The notes beneath the pieces were generated by a model. It was given only the letters and a program-made list of their open reading frames with translations. It had not been told where the DNA came from and made no database searches. DNA of 64,000 bases, taken from contig CM068838.1 of NCBI GenBank assembly GCA_028554795.2, forward strand, positions 91,384,474 through 91,448,473, read 5' to 3'. This document shows positions 14,167 to 28,002 of the stretch, one piece after another; the stretch's first letter is position 1, and every line of letters begins with the position of its first letter. The DNA is from Sinohyriopsis cumingii. Lineage: Eukaryota; Mollusca; Bivalvia; Unionida; Unionidae. A program made the position numbers and the translations under genes.

Positions 14167-14313
14167 ATACGATGATATGACATGGATAGCGGTATTTCTG
14201 TCCATCATATTTGTAATTGGTATGGGATACTTCATGCACAAGTTGGCCTCCATTGAAGAAGAGAAGGTCCAGCTGAATCAACCCAAAAGAACACACCCTC
14301 GTCCACCGTCAAG
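14167..14313 (+). CDS. DNAJC16: DNAJC16-like exon (transmembrane anchor)
   Basis: The acceptor is TTTTATAG, ending at 14166; the donor GTTAGC starts at 14314. The exon is 147 bp with phases 2 in and 2 out. It encodes a single hydrophobic helix (MTWIAVFLSIIFVIGMGYFM) followed by a charged tail with EEEKVQLNQPKRTHPRPPS. This matches the C-terminal membrane anchor and following linker of DNAJC16. Confidence 0.88.
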
Positions 14314-15699
14314 GTTAGCACTTCCTAAAAATTACTTTCTTTTGCATTATGATTCTTGCACCAGTTTTTGGCAGTTTTACAGTATTCTCAAGTCTTATAC
14401 TTGGCAGTTTTCTCTTGCAAAAGTGCACAATGCTAACTTACTAAAAAAAACTTGAATGTAGATGAGGAGTACACAAAACATGAACTGTTCAACCTGTTTC
14501 TCATTCATTTCTTCAGCATGTCATAAGTCGAAGACAGGATCAATTTAACATTTTATCATTTGTATTAAAGGCTAGACTATAACCACACATCATCAGAAGA
14601 ATATATTAATTTCCTGGATGCTGGGGAAAAGTTAAAAAATCACCATGAGTGAACTTCAGTCAGTTGAAATATATATATGCATTATATTTCTGGGCAACAT
14701 GCATCACTAATATTACTCATGGGATTCTAATCACAGTTATTGCTGTAATCAACAAATTCCTGTAGGTTACCTGAGACTGTGTTGTGAATAATTGGAAGTT
14801 CCAAAAATTTCAGTTAGTATCACATCGATAATAATTATTTGAGGAAAAAAAATAAATGATGGATATTTGTTTACAACACATATTTATTCTGGAAAAACAT
14901 TTATTCTCCAAATGTTTTCCCTGATCGTAATACCTTAGGAACACTACCACTACCTTGTAAATTCAGCTCTTGCAGACTTAAATTTTAGAGCTTAAGGCTA
15001 AAAGTTGTCTGGCCACATAGGTGGTAGAGTGATCTCCCTTTGATAAAAGGATTGGTGCCAGGTAAAATGTACACTAAATAATTTATTCCCCACACAAGTA
15101 TAGGCTGCCACATGGGCCTTTATTTTACAGGTAACTTTCCACAGTATAGTGTAGAATCTCATTAATGCCCATTTTTGGAGTTCATAAAGCAAGAGGAAGG
15201 ATTGACTACACCTGTGTAATAATATCTGCTTTGTTTTTGATATGCATATTTTAGACTAAGTGCAAACAACAGAACACTGGAAAGGCATGTGCAGCAATCA
15301 TAGTATATGTTTAGCATGTGCGTGTTGCTACTCTGAACATGTATATCACATATGCAGTGGATAGACTGATTAAGTCAGTTGGCCTCAGTACTGGAAGTAC
15401 AGTTAAAACAGAAAGGGAAAGCACAGAAGTGAGAGACAAGGATATCATTAGTACCCATGCTCATCTTATCTTAGTCAGTGATTTTCTGTTGGATGGTTAT
15501 CACATTCCAGAAGGCTCCTCAGTTGAGAAATGATCCAGGATATCTTTTGACAATAGCGTCAACCCCATCACCACGCGCGTTGCCTCAACTTGACAAACCG
15601 TTTTTTAGCAGGACCAATATGGCTGATACCACATGGGTGCGATGACCTGTTTCTACTGACTGCATATGAGTGAGATGGAGATCCAGTGAAACCAACTCA

Positions 15700-18600
15700 G
15701 ATATTGTCCCACACAATACACATTAAGAGTGGTTATGTATATTAGATATCATATATACCATCCCATATTGTCCCACACAATACACATCAGGAGTGGTTAT
15801 GTATATTAGACATCCTATATACCATCCCAAATTGTCCCACACAATACACATTAGGAGTGGTTATGTATATTAGATATCCTATACACCATCCCATATTGTC
15901 CCACAAAATACGCATTAGGAGTGGTTATATATATTAGATATCCCATATACCATCCCATATTGTCCCACAAAATACACATTAGGAGTGGTTATGTATATTA
16001 GATATCCTATATACCATCCCATATTGTCCCACACAGTACACATTAGGAGTGGTTATGTATATTAGATATCCCATATACCATCCCATATTGTCCCACACAG
16101 TACACACTAGGAGTGGTTAATATGCATATTAGATATCCTATATACCATCCCATATTGTCCCACAAAATACACATTAGGAGTGGTTAATATGCATATTAGA
16201 TATCCTATATACCATCCCATATTGTCCCACACAGTACACATTAGGAGTGGTTAATATGCATATTAGATATCCTATATACCATCCCATATTGTCCCACACA
16301 ATACACATTAGGAGTGGTTAATATGCATATTAGACATCCTATATACCATCCCATATTGTCCCACACAATACACATTAGGAGTGGTTATGTATATTAGATA
16401 TCCTATACACCATCCCATATTGTCCCACAAAATACACATTAGGAGTGGTTATATATATTAGATATCCCATATACCATCCCATATTGTCCCACAAAATACA
16501 CATTAGGAGTGGTTATGTATATTAGATATCCTATATACCATCCCATATTGTCCCACACAGTACACATTAGGAGTGGTTATGTATATTAGATATCCTATAT
16601 ACCATCCCATATTGTCCCACACAGTACACATTAGGAGTGGTTATGTATATTAGATATCCTATATACCATCCCATATTGTCCCACACAGTACACATTAGGA
16701 GTGGTTATATATATTAGATATCCTATATACCATCCCATATTGTCCCACACAATACACATTAGGAGTGGTTAATATGTATATTAGATATCCTATATACCAT
16801 CCCATATTGTCCCACAAAATACACATTAGGAGTGGTTATGTATATTAGATTTCCTATATACCATCCCATATTGTCCCACACAGTACACATTAGGAGTGGT
16901 TATGTATATTAGATATCTTATATACCATCCCATATTGTCCCACAAAATACACATGAGGAGTGGTTATGTATATTAGATATCCTATATACCATCCCATATT
17001 GTCCCACACAGTACACATTAGGAGTGGTTATGTATATTAGATATCCCATATACCATCCCATATTGTCCCACACAGTACACATTAGGATTGGTTAATATGC
17101 ATATTAGATATCCTATATACCATCCCATATTGTCCCACACAATACACATTAGGAGTGGTTAATATGCATATTAGATATCCTATATACCATCCCATATTGT
17201 CCCACACAGTACACATTAGGAGTGGTTAATATGCATATTAGATATCCTATATACCATCCAATATTGTCCCACACAATACACATTAGGAGTGGTTAATATG
17301 CATATTAGACATCCTATATACCATCCCATATTGTCCCACACAATACACATTAGGAGTGGTTATATATATTAGATATCCCATATACCATCCCATATTGTCC
17401 CACAAAATACACATTAGGAGTGGTTATGTATATTAGATATCCTATATACCATCCCATATTGTCCCACACAGTACACATTAGGAGTGGTTATGTATATTAG
17501 ACATCTCATATACCATCCCATATTGTCCCACACAGTACACATTAGGAGTGGTTATATATATTAGATATCCCATATACCATCCCATATTGTCCCACAAAAT
17601 ACACATTAGGAGTGGTTATGTATATTAGATATCCTATATACCATCCCATATTGTCCCACACAGTACACATTAGGAGTGGTTATGTATATTAGATATCCTA
17701 TATACCATCCCATATTGTCCCACACAGTACACATTAGGAGTGGTTATATATATTAGATATCCTATATACCATCCCATATTGTCCCACACAATACACATTA
17801 GGAGTGGTTAATATGTATATTAGATATCCTATATACCATCCCATATTGTCCCACAAAATACACATTAGGAGTGGTTATGTATATTAGATTTCCTATATAC
17901 CATCCCATATTGTCCCACACAGTACACATTAGGAGTGGTTATGTATATTAGATATCTTATATACCATCCCATATTGTCCCACAAAATACACATTAGGAGT
18001 GGTTATGTATATTAGATATCCTATATACCATCCCATATTGTCCCACACAGTACACATTAGGAGTGGTTATGTATATTAGATATCCCATATACCATCCCAT
18101 ATTGTCCCACACAGTACACATTAGGAGTGGTTAATATGCATATTAGATATCCTATATACCATCCCATATTGTCCCACACAATACACATTAGGAGTGGTTA
18201 ATATGCATATTAGATATCCTATATACCATCCCATATTGTCCCACAAAATACACATTAGGAGTGGTTAATATGCATATTAGATATCCTATATACCATCCCA
18301 TATTGTCCCACACAGTACACATTAGGAGTGGTTAATATGCATATTAGATATCCTATATACCATCCAATATTGTCCCACACAATACACATTAGGAGTGGTT
18401 AATATGCATATTAGACATCCTATATACCATCCCATATTGTCCCACACAATACACATTAGGAGTGGTTATGTATATTAGATATCCTATACACCATCCCATA
18501 TTGTCCCACAAAATACACATTAGGAGTGGTTATATATATTAGATATCCCATATACCATCCCTTATTGTCCCACAAAATACACATTAGGAGTGGTTATGTA

Positions 18601-20249
18601 TATTAGATATCCTATATACCATCCCATATTGTCCCACACAGTACACATTAGGAGTGGTTATGTATATTAGACATCTCATATACCATCCCATATTGTCCCA
18701 CACAGTACACATTAGGAGTGGTTATATATATTAGATATCCCATATACCATCCCATATTGTCCCACAAAATACACATTAGGAGTGGTTATGTATATTAGAT
18801 ATCCTATATACCATCCCATATTGTCCCACACAGTACACATTAGGAGTGGTTATGTATATTAGATATCCTATATACCATCCCATATTGTCCCACACAGTAC
18901 ACATTAGGAGTGGTTATATATATTAGATATCCTATATACCATCCCATATTGTCCCACACAATACACATTAGGAGTGGTTAATATGTATATTAGATATCCT
19001 ATATACCATCCCATATTGTCCCACAAAATACACATTAGGAGTGGTTATGTATATTAGATTTCCTATATACCATCCCATATTGTCCCACACAGTACACATT
19101 AGGAGTGGTTATGTATATTAGATATCTTATATACCATCCCATATTGTCCCACAAAATACACATTAGGAGTGGTTATGTATATTAGATATCCTATATACCA
19201 TCCCATATTGTCCCACACAGTACACATTAGGAGTGGTTATGTATATTAGATATCCCATATACCATCCCATATTGTCCCACACAGTACACATTAGGAGTGG
19301 TTAATATGCATATTAGATATCCTATATACCATCCCATATTGTCCCACACAATACACATTAGGAGTGGTTAATATGCATATTAGATATCCTATATACCATC
19401 CCATATTATCCCACAAAATACACATTAGGAGTGGTTAATATGCATATTAGATATCCTATATACCATCCCATATTGTCCCACACAGTACACATTAGGAGTG
19501 GTTAATATGCATATTAGATATCCTATATACCATTCCATATTGTCCCACACAATACACATTAGGAGTGGTTAATATGCATATTAGACATCCTATATACCAT
19601 CCCATATTGTCCCACACAATACACATTAGGAGTGGTTATGTATATTAGATATCCTATACACAATCCCATATTGTCCCACAAAATACACATTAAGAGTGGT
19701 TATATATATTAGATATCCCATATACCATCCCATATTGTCCCACAAAATACACATTAGGAGTGGTTATGTATATTAGATATCCTATATACCATCCCATATT
19801 GTCCCACACAGTACACATTAGGAGTGGTTATGTATATTAGACATCTCATATACCATCCCATATTGTCCCACACAGTACACATTAGGAGTGGTTAATATGT
19901 ATATTAGATATCCTATATACCATCCCATATTGTCCCACAAAATACACATTAGGAGTGGTTATGTATATTAGATTTCCTATATACCATCCCATATTGTCCC
20001 ACACAGCACACATTAGGAGTGGTTATGTATATTAGATATCTTATATACCATCCCATATTGTCCCACAAAATGCACATTAGGAGTGGTTATGTATATTAGA
20101 CATCCCATATACCATCCCATATTGTCCCACACAGTACACATTAGGAGTGGTTATGTATATTAGATATCCTATATACCATCCCATATTGTCCCACACAATA
20201 CACATTAGGAGTGGTTATGTATATTAGATATCCTCTATACCATCCCATG
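15700..20249. repeat. ~64-bp satellite array, about 70 copies
   Basis: The unit carries CATTAGGAGTGG, TATTAGATATCC, TATATACCATCCC and ATATTGTCCCAC in fixed order. Successive ATTGTCCC marks are 64 bp apart (for example 15703 and 15767), or 66 bp where the variant TTAATATGCAT replaces TTATGTAT. Variants (ACAGTACAC, ACAATACAC, AAAATACAC; TTTCCTATA; CTCATATA) recur in the same order in successive blocks, which indicates higher-order units. No coding potential is seen. Confidence 0.97.
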
Positions 20250-20340
20250 ATAAAGAGCAGGCAATAGAATAAAAATTGGCACTGTCTGCCAAGATCAAAT
20301 TCCGCCATATATATCAGAATGCAACTGGTCAACACCACAG

Positions 20341-20605
20341 TCAGTCTTACCCTTAAGTCAAGAGAGGGAATATCTTTGTCTTGTATACCTACCCAACAAC
20401 ACAGGCAGACTTACCATTAAAGTCAAGAGAGGGAATATCTTTGTCTTGTATACCTACCCAGCAACACAGGCAGTCTTATCCTTAAAGTCAAGAGTGGGAA
20501 TATCTTTGTCTTGTATACCTACCCAACAACACAGGCAGTCTTTCTCTTAAAGTCAAGAGTGGGAATATCTTTGTCTTGTATACCTACCCAACAATGCAGG
20601 TACTC
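20341..20605. repeat. 65-bp tandem array, 4 copies
   Basis: Units containing GTCAAGAG, GGGAATATCTTTGTCTTG and TATACCTACCCA start at about 20357, 20422, 20487 and 20552, a constant 65-bp period. It adjoins the 64-bp satellite but shares no obvious sequence with it. Confidence 0.92.
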
Positions 20606-20699
20606 TCTTGGATCAGCATACTGGTTCTTGTGCTACACGACACAGTGCACACTATGCTGATTTCAGTGCCACAGTTCCTATATGATATGGAATCAGTTC

Positions 20700-21700
20700 C
20701 CTCTAGGTGCCTATGCCACTCATAGGGCGGACTAGTGATCATCTTGGAGTTACCATCTCCCAATCTGAACGTTCTCTTAGTATGGTTGGCTTCCACTTAA
20801 TACATTCTTCACCAAAGTACATTCTTCACCAACTACATCTCAATGTTGCCATTCTTCTAGAAACTTCTCTGTATGCCCACAAGTTCTATCATCTTTGCTA
20901 GACCTAATGATGACAAGAGAAGACTGATTTCAGAACACCAATCAAATAGATCTTTCTCTTTTAACCAGTATAGTTTGTCCTTCTCCTTCACCATCAGCTG
21001 CTTGATCCAGAGTTGGATTGTTAATGGGGAAAAAAATGAATCAGCATTCAAACTGCTACCATAGTCTGGTTCAGTGGGTGATCAGTTGAGTCAAGTGCAA
21101 CATCCCAATGTGATGGTTTGTTTGTATGTAAGAACATCTTCCACAATTCCAGGAGGCCAGTGGAGTGTGGCACACTCAGGATCAGCTACTGCATATTCCA
21201 AGATGAAAGCCATACAGAAAATATTAATTGGTGGCAACATAAGCTATATGGAAAGGGTGTTATCATTCTGTCAAGCAACTCAACTGAGGTGAATTACCTC
21301 AGATGGTAAATGATGACCAAATGCCCAAATCTGTGCATTCTGGTTTGGAATTTTGATGGTGGTGTCATCACTGACAAACCTTTGTACAAGTTTCTGGCAA
21401 ACTCTCTGCCCCAAAAAGAATCAACTAATAATAAGAGAATGTTCACTTGGTCCTCAGATTTCAGTCACATTTGTGCTCTACTAGGGATTGATTACTGGTG
21501 GATGAGGTGGAATGCAGAAATCCTAATCTTTGTCTCACCATTTCCAAATCTAGAGTCCTGTGCAGTCAACATTCCACGGATTGGAATAGCATGGATGCAT
21601 ATGCTTGTCCTTCAACACTGATTCCAAGGGTGATGCAAAAGGCAAGAGAATTGAAGTGTTGCCTCATCCTGATTGCTCCCTGTAGGTGGGAATAATATAG
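20700..21700 (+). pseudogene. Decayed DIRS/tyrosine-recombinase-type retroelement relic
   Basis: Short open stretches in changing frames resemble the RNase H and post-RNase H part of DIRS/Ngaro-type polyproteins. The clearest is near 21588-21690, with MDAYACPSTLIPRVMQKARE and then LILIAPCRW, a phrase typical of that region. Upstream, at about 21130-21180, GGQWS fits the RNase H strand. Several stops and frame changes break it, and no ends or recombinase domain were found. It could instead be another YR-type element. Confidence 0.55.
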
Positions 21701-21872
21701 ATAAACAACCTGATAAATATGACAGCAGAAATCCCAAGGAAAATCAAGATACTTTCAAACCTTTCAATACTGGCCATGCATGGAAAAGTCAAAACTGACC
21801 ATTGCACACAGGTGACCATTGTAGACAGGTTTACCTTTTAAAATTGGTTTTTCACAAATATCATGCACCAAA

Positions 21873-21903
<31 letters not shown>

Positions 21904-22430
21904 TGTTACAATAATAAAGATTGTTTTCTTTACAAAAGAATCATAATTACATGTCTCTGTTGTTGTCTTCCAAATTCATGGTGTTTACTATGTACTGCTC
22001 ACTTAATCCATCGTATAAATTTAATTTCATTGAACCTTCCATCCTTAAGTGACCCCACGAAAGATGATGCATATGTCACATGACTAGTCATTATGCAGGT
22101 CAATAGTTATGTCCAGTTCATGCTTTTATCTACTAAAGATTTTGTAGTTTTTCCATAAGTTCGTGCTTTTTCCTTGCATTTTTCAGGACTCTTGTAAAAG
22201 ACAATCAGACTCGGATTAGTATTGTTTCCTCCATATTGAACAAAATTTACAGTGATTCCTTCCTATAGCAATTTTTAGTGCATTGGACAACACTGGTACC
22301 CTAATGGTGGATGATGCGCTGCCTGCAAAACTAAAACCAACATATGGTTATGGATAAATAAAAGGGTTTCATTCTTGTAGGAAACCCACTGCAACTATAT
22401 TTAGTGTCAATATGGTTCATGACACCTAGA

Positions 22431-22960
22431 TTGAGCATGTTGTTGGAGCTCATGGGGCTGCAGTGCAGCTGTTTCAGTCAGCAGGGCTAGTATCGCCCTC
22501 TTTACCTCAACATGTTGGAGCTCATGGGGCTGCAGTGCAGCTGTTTCAGTCAGCAGGGCTGGTAACGCCCTCTTTGCCTCAACATGTTGGAGCTCATGGG
22601 GCTGCAGTGCAGCTGTTTCAGTCAGCAGGGCTAGTATAGCCCTCTTTGCCTCAACATGTTGGAGCTCATGGGGCTGCAGTGCAGCTGTTTCAGTCAGCAG
22701 GGCTGGTAACGCCCTCTTTGCCTCAACATGTTGGAGCTCATGGGGCTGCAGTGCAGCTGTTTCAATCAGCAGGGCTAGTATAGCCCTCTTTGCCTCAACA
22801 TGTTGGAGCTCATGGGGCTGCAGTGCAGCTGTTTCAATCAGCAGGGCTAGTAACGCCCTCTTTGCCTCAACATGTTGGAGCTCATGGGGCTGCAGTGCAG
22901 CTGTTTCAATCAGCAGGGCTAGTATCGCCCTCTTTGCCTCAACATGTTTAGTTCTTGACC
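22431..22960. repeat. 72-bp minisatellite, 7 copies
   Basis: The unit holds TTGGAGCTCATGGGG, the palindromic core GCTGCAGTGCAGC, GTTTCAGTCAGCAGGGCT and CGCCCTCTTTGCCTCAACATG. Copies differ at a few sites (TATCG, AACG or TATAG before CCCTC). A more diverged eighth unit may follow up to about 23040. Confidence 0.92.
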
Positions 22961-23730
22961 TTGAGGTTGAGCATGTTGTTGGAGTTTAATTAACTGCAGA
23001 AATCTTTTCATTCAGCAGAGCTAGTATCGCCCTCTTCGACTTGAGCATCATCATGAGTCACATGACACAAACATGGTTGTTTATGGACCTGATGAAGCAT
23101 CAATATGCCACAGATAAAGAGTTTTGGCAGCAACAAGCTGATCTCCTACAGACTTGTAATGTGGCTTCAATTTAAGCCAAATATCAGCTGTAACATCCTA
23201 TAAACCATGCATATTCAAGCAAGTGTTTCAAACATCCCAAGTCGATAATAGCGATGAGGAACAGCCCCTCCACAACAATGATGATGACTCACTCACTCGG
23301 GCAGCACCATGGAACAAACTAAAAGGCCTTTTTGTGTAAAGCATTGCAAAGAAGACTCTTCACTGGATTTTGTAGCAGATTTGTCACAGTTCTATTAACT
23401 CTAGGATTGTACACAGCCTGCAGTTTCTGACAAATTTGCAATGGTGTGTGATCCCTAAGGGTAGTATAGGTTCGATGAAATTATCATCAAACTTCAACTT
23501 GGTAAGTATCATTTAATTTCCCAATCAGCACTGACTTAACAATGTGCACTAATCAGAGATGAATATTTTTCTTCAGAGATTGTTTCACAGGTAAATAAAG
23601 ATAATCTAACTATACCTGCCTGACTGGCACAAAAAAATGACTTTCATTTCTGCTGTGATCACATGACTACTTTTCGCACCATCCAGAAAATGAATTGCGA
23701 TTAACATCTACCTGAGGAGTGACATCATTG

Positions 23731-23880
23731 GTTTAATGGTTTGCATGCTGGCCTGGTTTCATGTTTGAATCAACCATTGGATCAGCTGTTGTGGTGTATC
23801 CATGGGCAAGGCACTTTGCTCCAGTTGCCTCACTGCTAAACAACCTAATTATGTTCCTGTCCCATAAAGTACCAAATAAA
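23731..23880 (+). mobile_element. SINE relic (family 2)
   Basis: GGTTTAATGGTTTGCATGC is an A-box-like head. It is followed by GGATCAGCTGTTGTGGTGT, then GGGCAAGGCACTTTGCTCC and CCCATAAAGTACCAAA. The same order of blocks occurs near 5,695 and 63,240. It is an old tRNA-derived copy without a clear target duplication. Confidence 0.6.
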
Positions 23881-24343
23881 ATCAAATTGACCTTTTCCTA
23901 TAATTTGAGTTACACTGCTAATATTTGCACATCAATTCACACAATAGTCCTTTTATCTAAACAAATGTCTTCAGGAAGCCAAAATTAAGTTTGCTTCCAC
24001 TAAATTGTCAAAGTAGATTAATATAGGGAGAAACCATCCTTTGTTTAGGAAACATGTGGCTGCTGTCTGTACAGGGCAGGTGGCCATTACATACAGATAA
24101 TTTATATAGGATATTTGCTGGGGGGAAATTATAATGGCTGTGAAGAACAGGTGACTACAGAGTAAAGGTGATTGTTACGGCAAGTTTGACTTTATTTCTT
24201 CATCTGTTTAAGAAACCATGGCAGCAGGCATTTCATCTAAATCCAGAGCTGTTCGACAGGAACATTTCTGGATCATATTAAAGAGTGTGAGGGGAAGTGG
24301 AGAATTTTCTCACAGTAGTGAAGCATGAATTCATTTCTTCACT

Positions 24344-24586
24344 GGGGCCCCGAGTGGCCGAGTGGTTTAAAGTGCTCTCCATTATGGATCACTGCCATCT
24401 CACCTCTGTCTGCGTGGGTTCGAGTCTCGGATTCGGCTAATGTGGGTATGTGAGAAAGCTTGCCATTAGCTTCTCGTGGGTCAGTGGTTCTTTCCGGGGT
24501 TTTCCTGGGTTCTTCCTCCACCATTGATACTGACCGCCATGTATAGCCTATCGTGTGCTGAAAAATGGCGTTAAACCCTACAACAA
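24344..24586 (+). mobile_element. tRNA-derived SINE, family 1, full length, copy 2
   Basis: It has the same head, B box, body and CAACAA tail as the copy at 11393. The flanking 12-bp target duplication is CATTTCTTCACT at 24332-24343 and 24587-24598. Confidence 0.92.
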
Positions 24587-25838
24587 CATTTCTTCACTCA
24601 ATAATCCCAAACTGCAAACTTCCTACTTAGACTTTTTGATGATAAACAGTTAGTTCAGTTAAAATGTTAAAAGGCTACCATTCCATGTACTCAATGATAC
24701 AGTAATAATAATAGTAATAATAATAGTAATAATAATAATAATAATAATAGTAATAATAATAACAGCAACAACAACAAACAGCAGTCGCCATCAGTGGGCA
24801 AAAAACTAATGTTTAGTATTCATTAATATATTAATCTGTTCTGTTAGGGATAAAGTAATATGTGTAGCCCAAGAACACGTGAACACTTGCACTTGCATCT
24901 TAGGTTAAAATCTCATGAAGTTGGTGCTGTCAGACTGAAACCTTAAATAATTTACTTATTACAAAGTTATTCCCTGATTTAAAGTAGGCATATTTTGGAA
25001 TTATAAAGATTGAAAAATGAGGCAAAATTGTTGTGGTTTGATTGCATTATAAAGATAGACATTTATGCATGGCAAATATATTTTGTTTCTGGGCAAGTCA
25101 AATTTGTATTTTTCCAGTGATCAAGTTGAAAGAAACATGTTTCTACCCTTATATGTTCAGTTTGAAATAGTACCAGTATGTAGTATACAGTACACATAAA
25201 TTCTGGTATCTATGTCCACATATGCTCTTTTAGTATACAGGTTAAGTCACAATCACTATTTGGTAGAAAGTTGATGTATCCACAAAAAAGGAATGATTGG
25301 ATTGTACTAGTGCGTTTAAGTTGCTTTGTGCATATTGAAAGTGACTGAAATGGAGTTTCCTGGTCTTTATTTCGCTCGATATCCTAATGATTGGATTGTA
25401 CAGGTGCATTTAAGGTTTCTTTTTAAATTAGAAATGTTACTTTTAAAGATTGGTAGGCATGTCAAAGTAATATCCATGGGTTCATAGGCAAATTAAAATA
25501 ATATGCATGGGTTGGTAGGCAAGTCGAATTACTATCCATGTATTGGTAGACATGTCAAAATAATAACCAGGAATTAAAGGAACTTGCTTCTGGGCCCTGA
25601 TATGTCCTTTTCATTGAAAAGTTCTTATTTAAAATGGAGAAATGTGCACTAACATTTTTCATGCACTCTGAAATATTATAGATTACATGTTAAAGAGATC
25701 TGTCAGAAAAAGAATCAACAAACCATTAACAAAGAGTAAGCAAAACATTTTCCAAAAGGGTTAACATATTTATATTTAACTATATTCTTATTTTAAAAGA
25801 TGGAATAACTATAGCTTTCTGACTTGTTTTGTTTTCAG

Positions 25839-26003
25839 GACATTTGACCAAAAGGCCCTTCACATGTATGAATTGAGGAGCAATACTTACAAGGAGCTTG
25901 TGCAGGAAGCAGACACCGGGTTAACAATAGTAATCCTTGTAGATAAGGAGTCCAAAGATAAACTTCTACAGGAGTTTAGTAAAATTGTTCTACCTTATTC
26001 CAG
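25839..26003 (+). CDS. DNAJC16: DNAJC16-like exon (post-membrane segment)
   Basis: The acceptor is TTTTCAG ending at 25838 and the donor GTATAA starts at 26004. The exon is 165 bp, with phases 2 in and 2 out. It encodes TFDQKALHMYELRSNTYKEL, then LTIVILVDKESKDKLLQEF and VLPYS. This matches the DNAJC16 luminal/cytosolic C-terminal fold, where a hydrophobic strand (TIVILV) precedes a helix. Confidence 0.87.
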
Positions 26004-28002
26004 GTATAAAATATTGAAGTTGGAGCTTAATTTTTATCTCCCTTTTTTAAATTGCCTCCCTTTGTCATTTGATACAGATTATATGTCAACATGAGCTGAT
26101 TTGGTAGAGCATCCAACTCGTAATCCATTGGGTGCAAGTTGAATACTCGGTCAGACCCTGCCTTAATGTATACATGGGAAAGGCAATTAGCTTAACTCAT
26201 TTCCTTGGCATGATTTATCAAAGAGCCATCTATTAAAATCCAACCAACAGTAATCATAATACTATCACTTTTTGTATTTATATGTAAAAACTGATCTTAT
26301 TGTATGAAGAAACAGATTATACTAACAAGAGTTCATCATAAACGCTAAAGTCCATTTTTGGAGGGTCTGTTATACACGGGGGGGGGGGGTAATTTTACAA
26401 TCAATATTAAGGACAACACAAGTATGTCACACACAGTTTCACCTCCTCCAAAGAAAATAATACTTATATATGATAATGACACAAATCTCTAATTACCCAT
26501 GAATAATCTAAAGAAAGATGTTACTCTTCGTTACAGCTTGTACTAAGTATAACTATTATGGAGCTGAGTAGTCAATATCGTTTTATTATTTACAATATAA
26601 CTTTTCAAAATTGGAAGTGATGAAAATAAAACAGTTTCTTGTAATAAATATAAATTATTTATTGTCAGTTTCATATAACATCCATATATTAAATTTGATA
26701 ATACCTCATTATTATGCAACGTTTTATGTTGTTATTTTTCTTTGCTCACGCGTATAAACTGTGTACTTCGGATGCCACGGTCACACCACAGCCCTTATTA
26801 ACATATTTATATTAATGCGCCGCATGTAAACATTGGATGTGAACACTAGTGCAGAATTCTTTTTACTTTAAAGGAAAATATTGGGTGAGAAAAATAATCT
26901 ACGTTGGGGTTTGGACCAAGACAAGGAAATCCCAGTTTCGGGTTTATTTTATATGTCTCCCCACTCGGGCAAGCCTTGTGGGGAGACAAATAATATAAAC
27001 CCTTGACTGGGATTTCCTTGTCTCGGCCCAAACCCCAACATAAATTCTATATGAGATGTATAAAGCTTTTATTTTATAATGATTCCAAACTTGCCAGGTT
27101 TCCATTTAATGACTTTTACCAGTGGCCTGTTAAAGATACAGCATACAATACGTATATTTTATTTTTATATCACATAGAAATACTACACATACATACATTT
27201 TTAATGGAATTAAGGTTAACTACAAGTAGCTCTTTATTGATGGAGAGTTGACTCCTAATATCCTTGTCAAGTGTGTCTACTACAAAATGTAGTTCTGTAG
27301 CTATTGCTGTAATTGTTACATTGATTATTTCATGAGCTAATTTAATTCATGTTGATAAATAAAATGGATACTTGGATTTAAAAATAAAGGAAGCATAGTT
27401 CTACAAACAGTGCTTGTATTCTAAACATATAAAACATGGCCATTTGATCACTGGTAAATACATCCAGTGGAAATAGGACAAGATAAATAACAGATAGAAA
27501 GCATTGCAGATGATCCAGTTCACAAGTTAACAGTGATATTAACCATATAATATGTTTTTATTCTTCATCTCCATCTCTCTTTGCTGGTCATTTTTACCAT
27601 CATAGGTCCACACAGAGAAAGAGAGAGAGGGAGAGAGTTGATCTAAAACTGAAAGGCTGGCTAACCAAGCAAAAGAGAGAGGGGGCCTTCAGGAAAAGGA
27701 ATGCAGAGGGGATTTTAAGGAATTAATGTAACCTTAGAAATCTTATTTTGTTATTTTAGGGATGATTTGTAACTGTAAATTCATCACTGAACTAGAAAAT
27801 TAATATAAAAATAATAGCGTAATGTTGAAACAATAACTTTATGCATATTCATACACCATGGATGAATCACAATTTGATATTCCAGCAGTATTGATAGATA
27901 ATATTGCTCTACACTGTACACTAGCTCATCAAAAACCATGTTATTTGTAATATATATATATATATATATATATAAAATCTTGTATATTACTTTTGTTTTC
28001 AG
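26004..28002 (+). other. Intron with a fold-back repeat
   Basis: It contains a tRNA-like SINE head at about 26093-26150 (GAGCTGATTTGGTAGAGC, weak B box), a G run at 26381-26390, the fold-back at 26901-27041, a purine-rich GAGA tract near 27615-27690, and a (TA)n tract at 27950-27973. No gene is seen. Confidence 0.6.
26901..27041. repeat. Fold-back (long hairpin) repeat
   Basis: The left arm (26901-26963, starting ACGTTGGGGTTTGG) and the right arm (about 26978-27041, ending CCAAACCCCAACAT) are near-perfect inverted copies of about 63 bp. The loop is about 14 bp. Both arms contain GACAAGGAAATCCCAG (or its complement) and GTCTCCCCAC. It looks like a MITE or fold-back element; no target duplication was identified. 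Confidence 0.85.

Larger units (their letters stand above)
14314..25838 (+). other. Large intron filled with tandem repeats and relics
   Basis: This 11.5-kb intron contains a 64-bp satellite, a 65-bp array, a DIRS-type relic, a 72-bp minisatellite, a SINE, an (ATT)n tract at about 21870-21903 and a (TAA)n tract at 24,700-24,770, each described separately. No unexplained coding exon is visible. Confidence 0.65.

Noticed and set aside
22431..22960. Possible microRNA cluster from GCTGCAGTGCAGC palindromes
   Set aside because: The palindrome is short and identical in every tandem unit; no precursor-length hairpin is evident.
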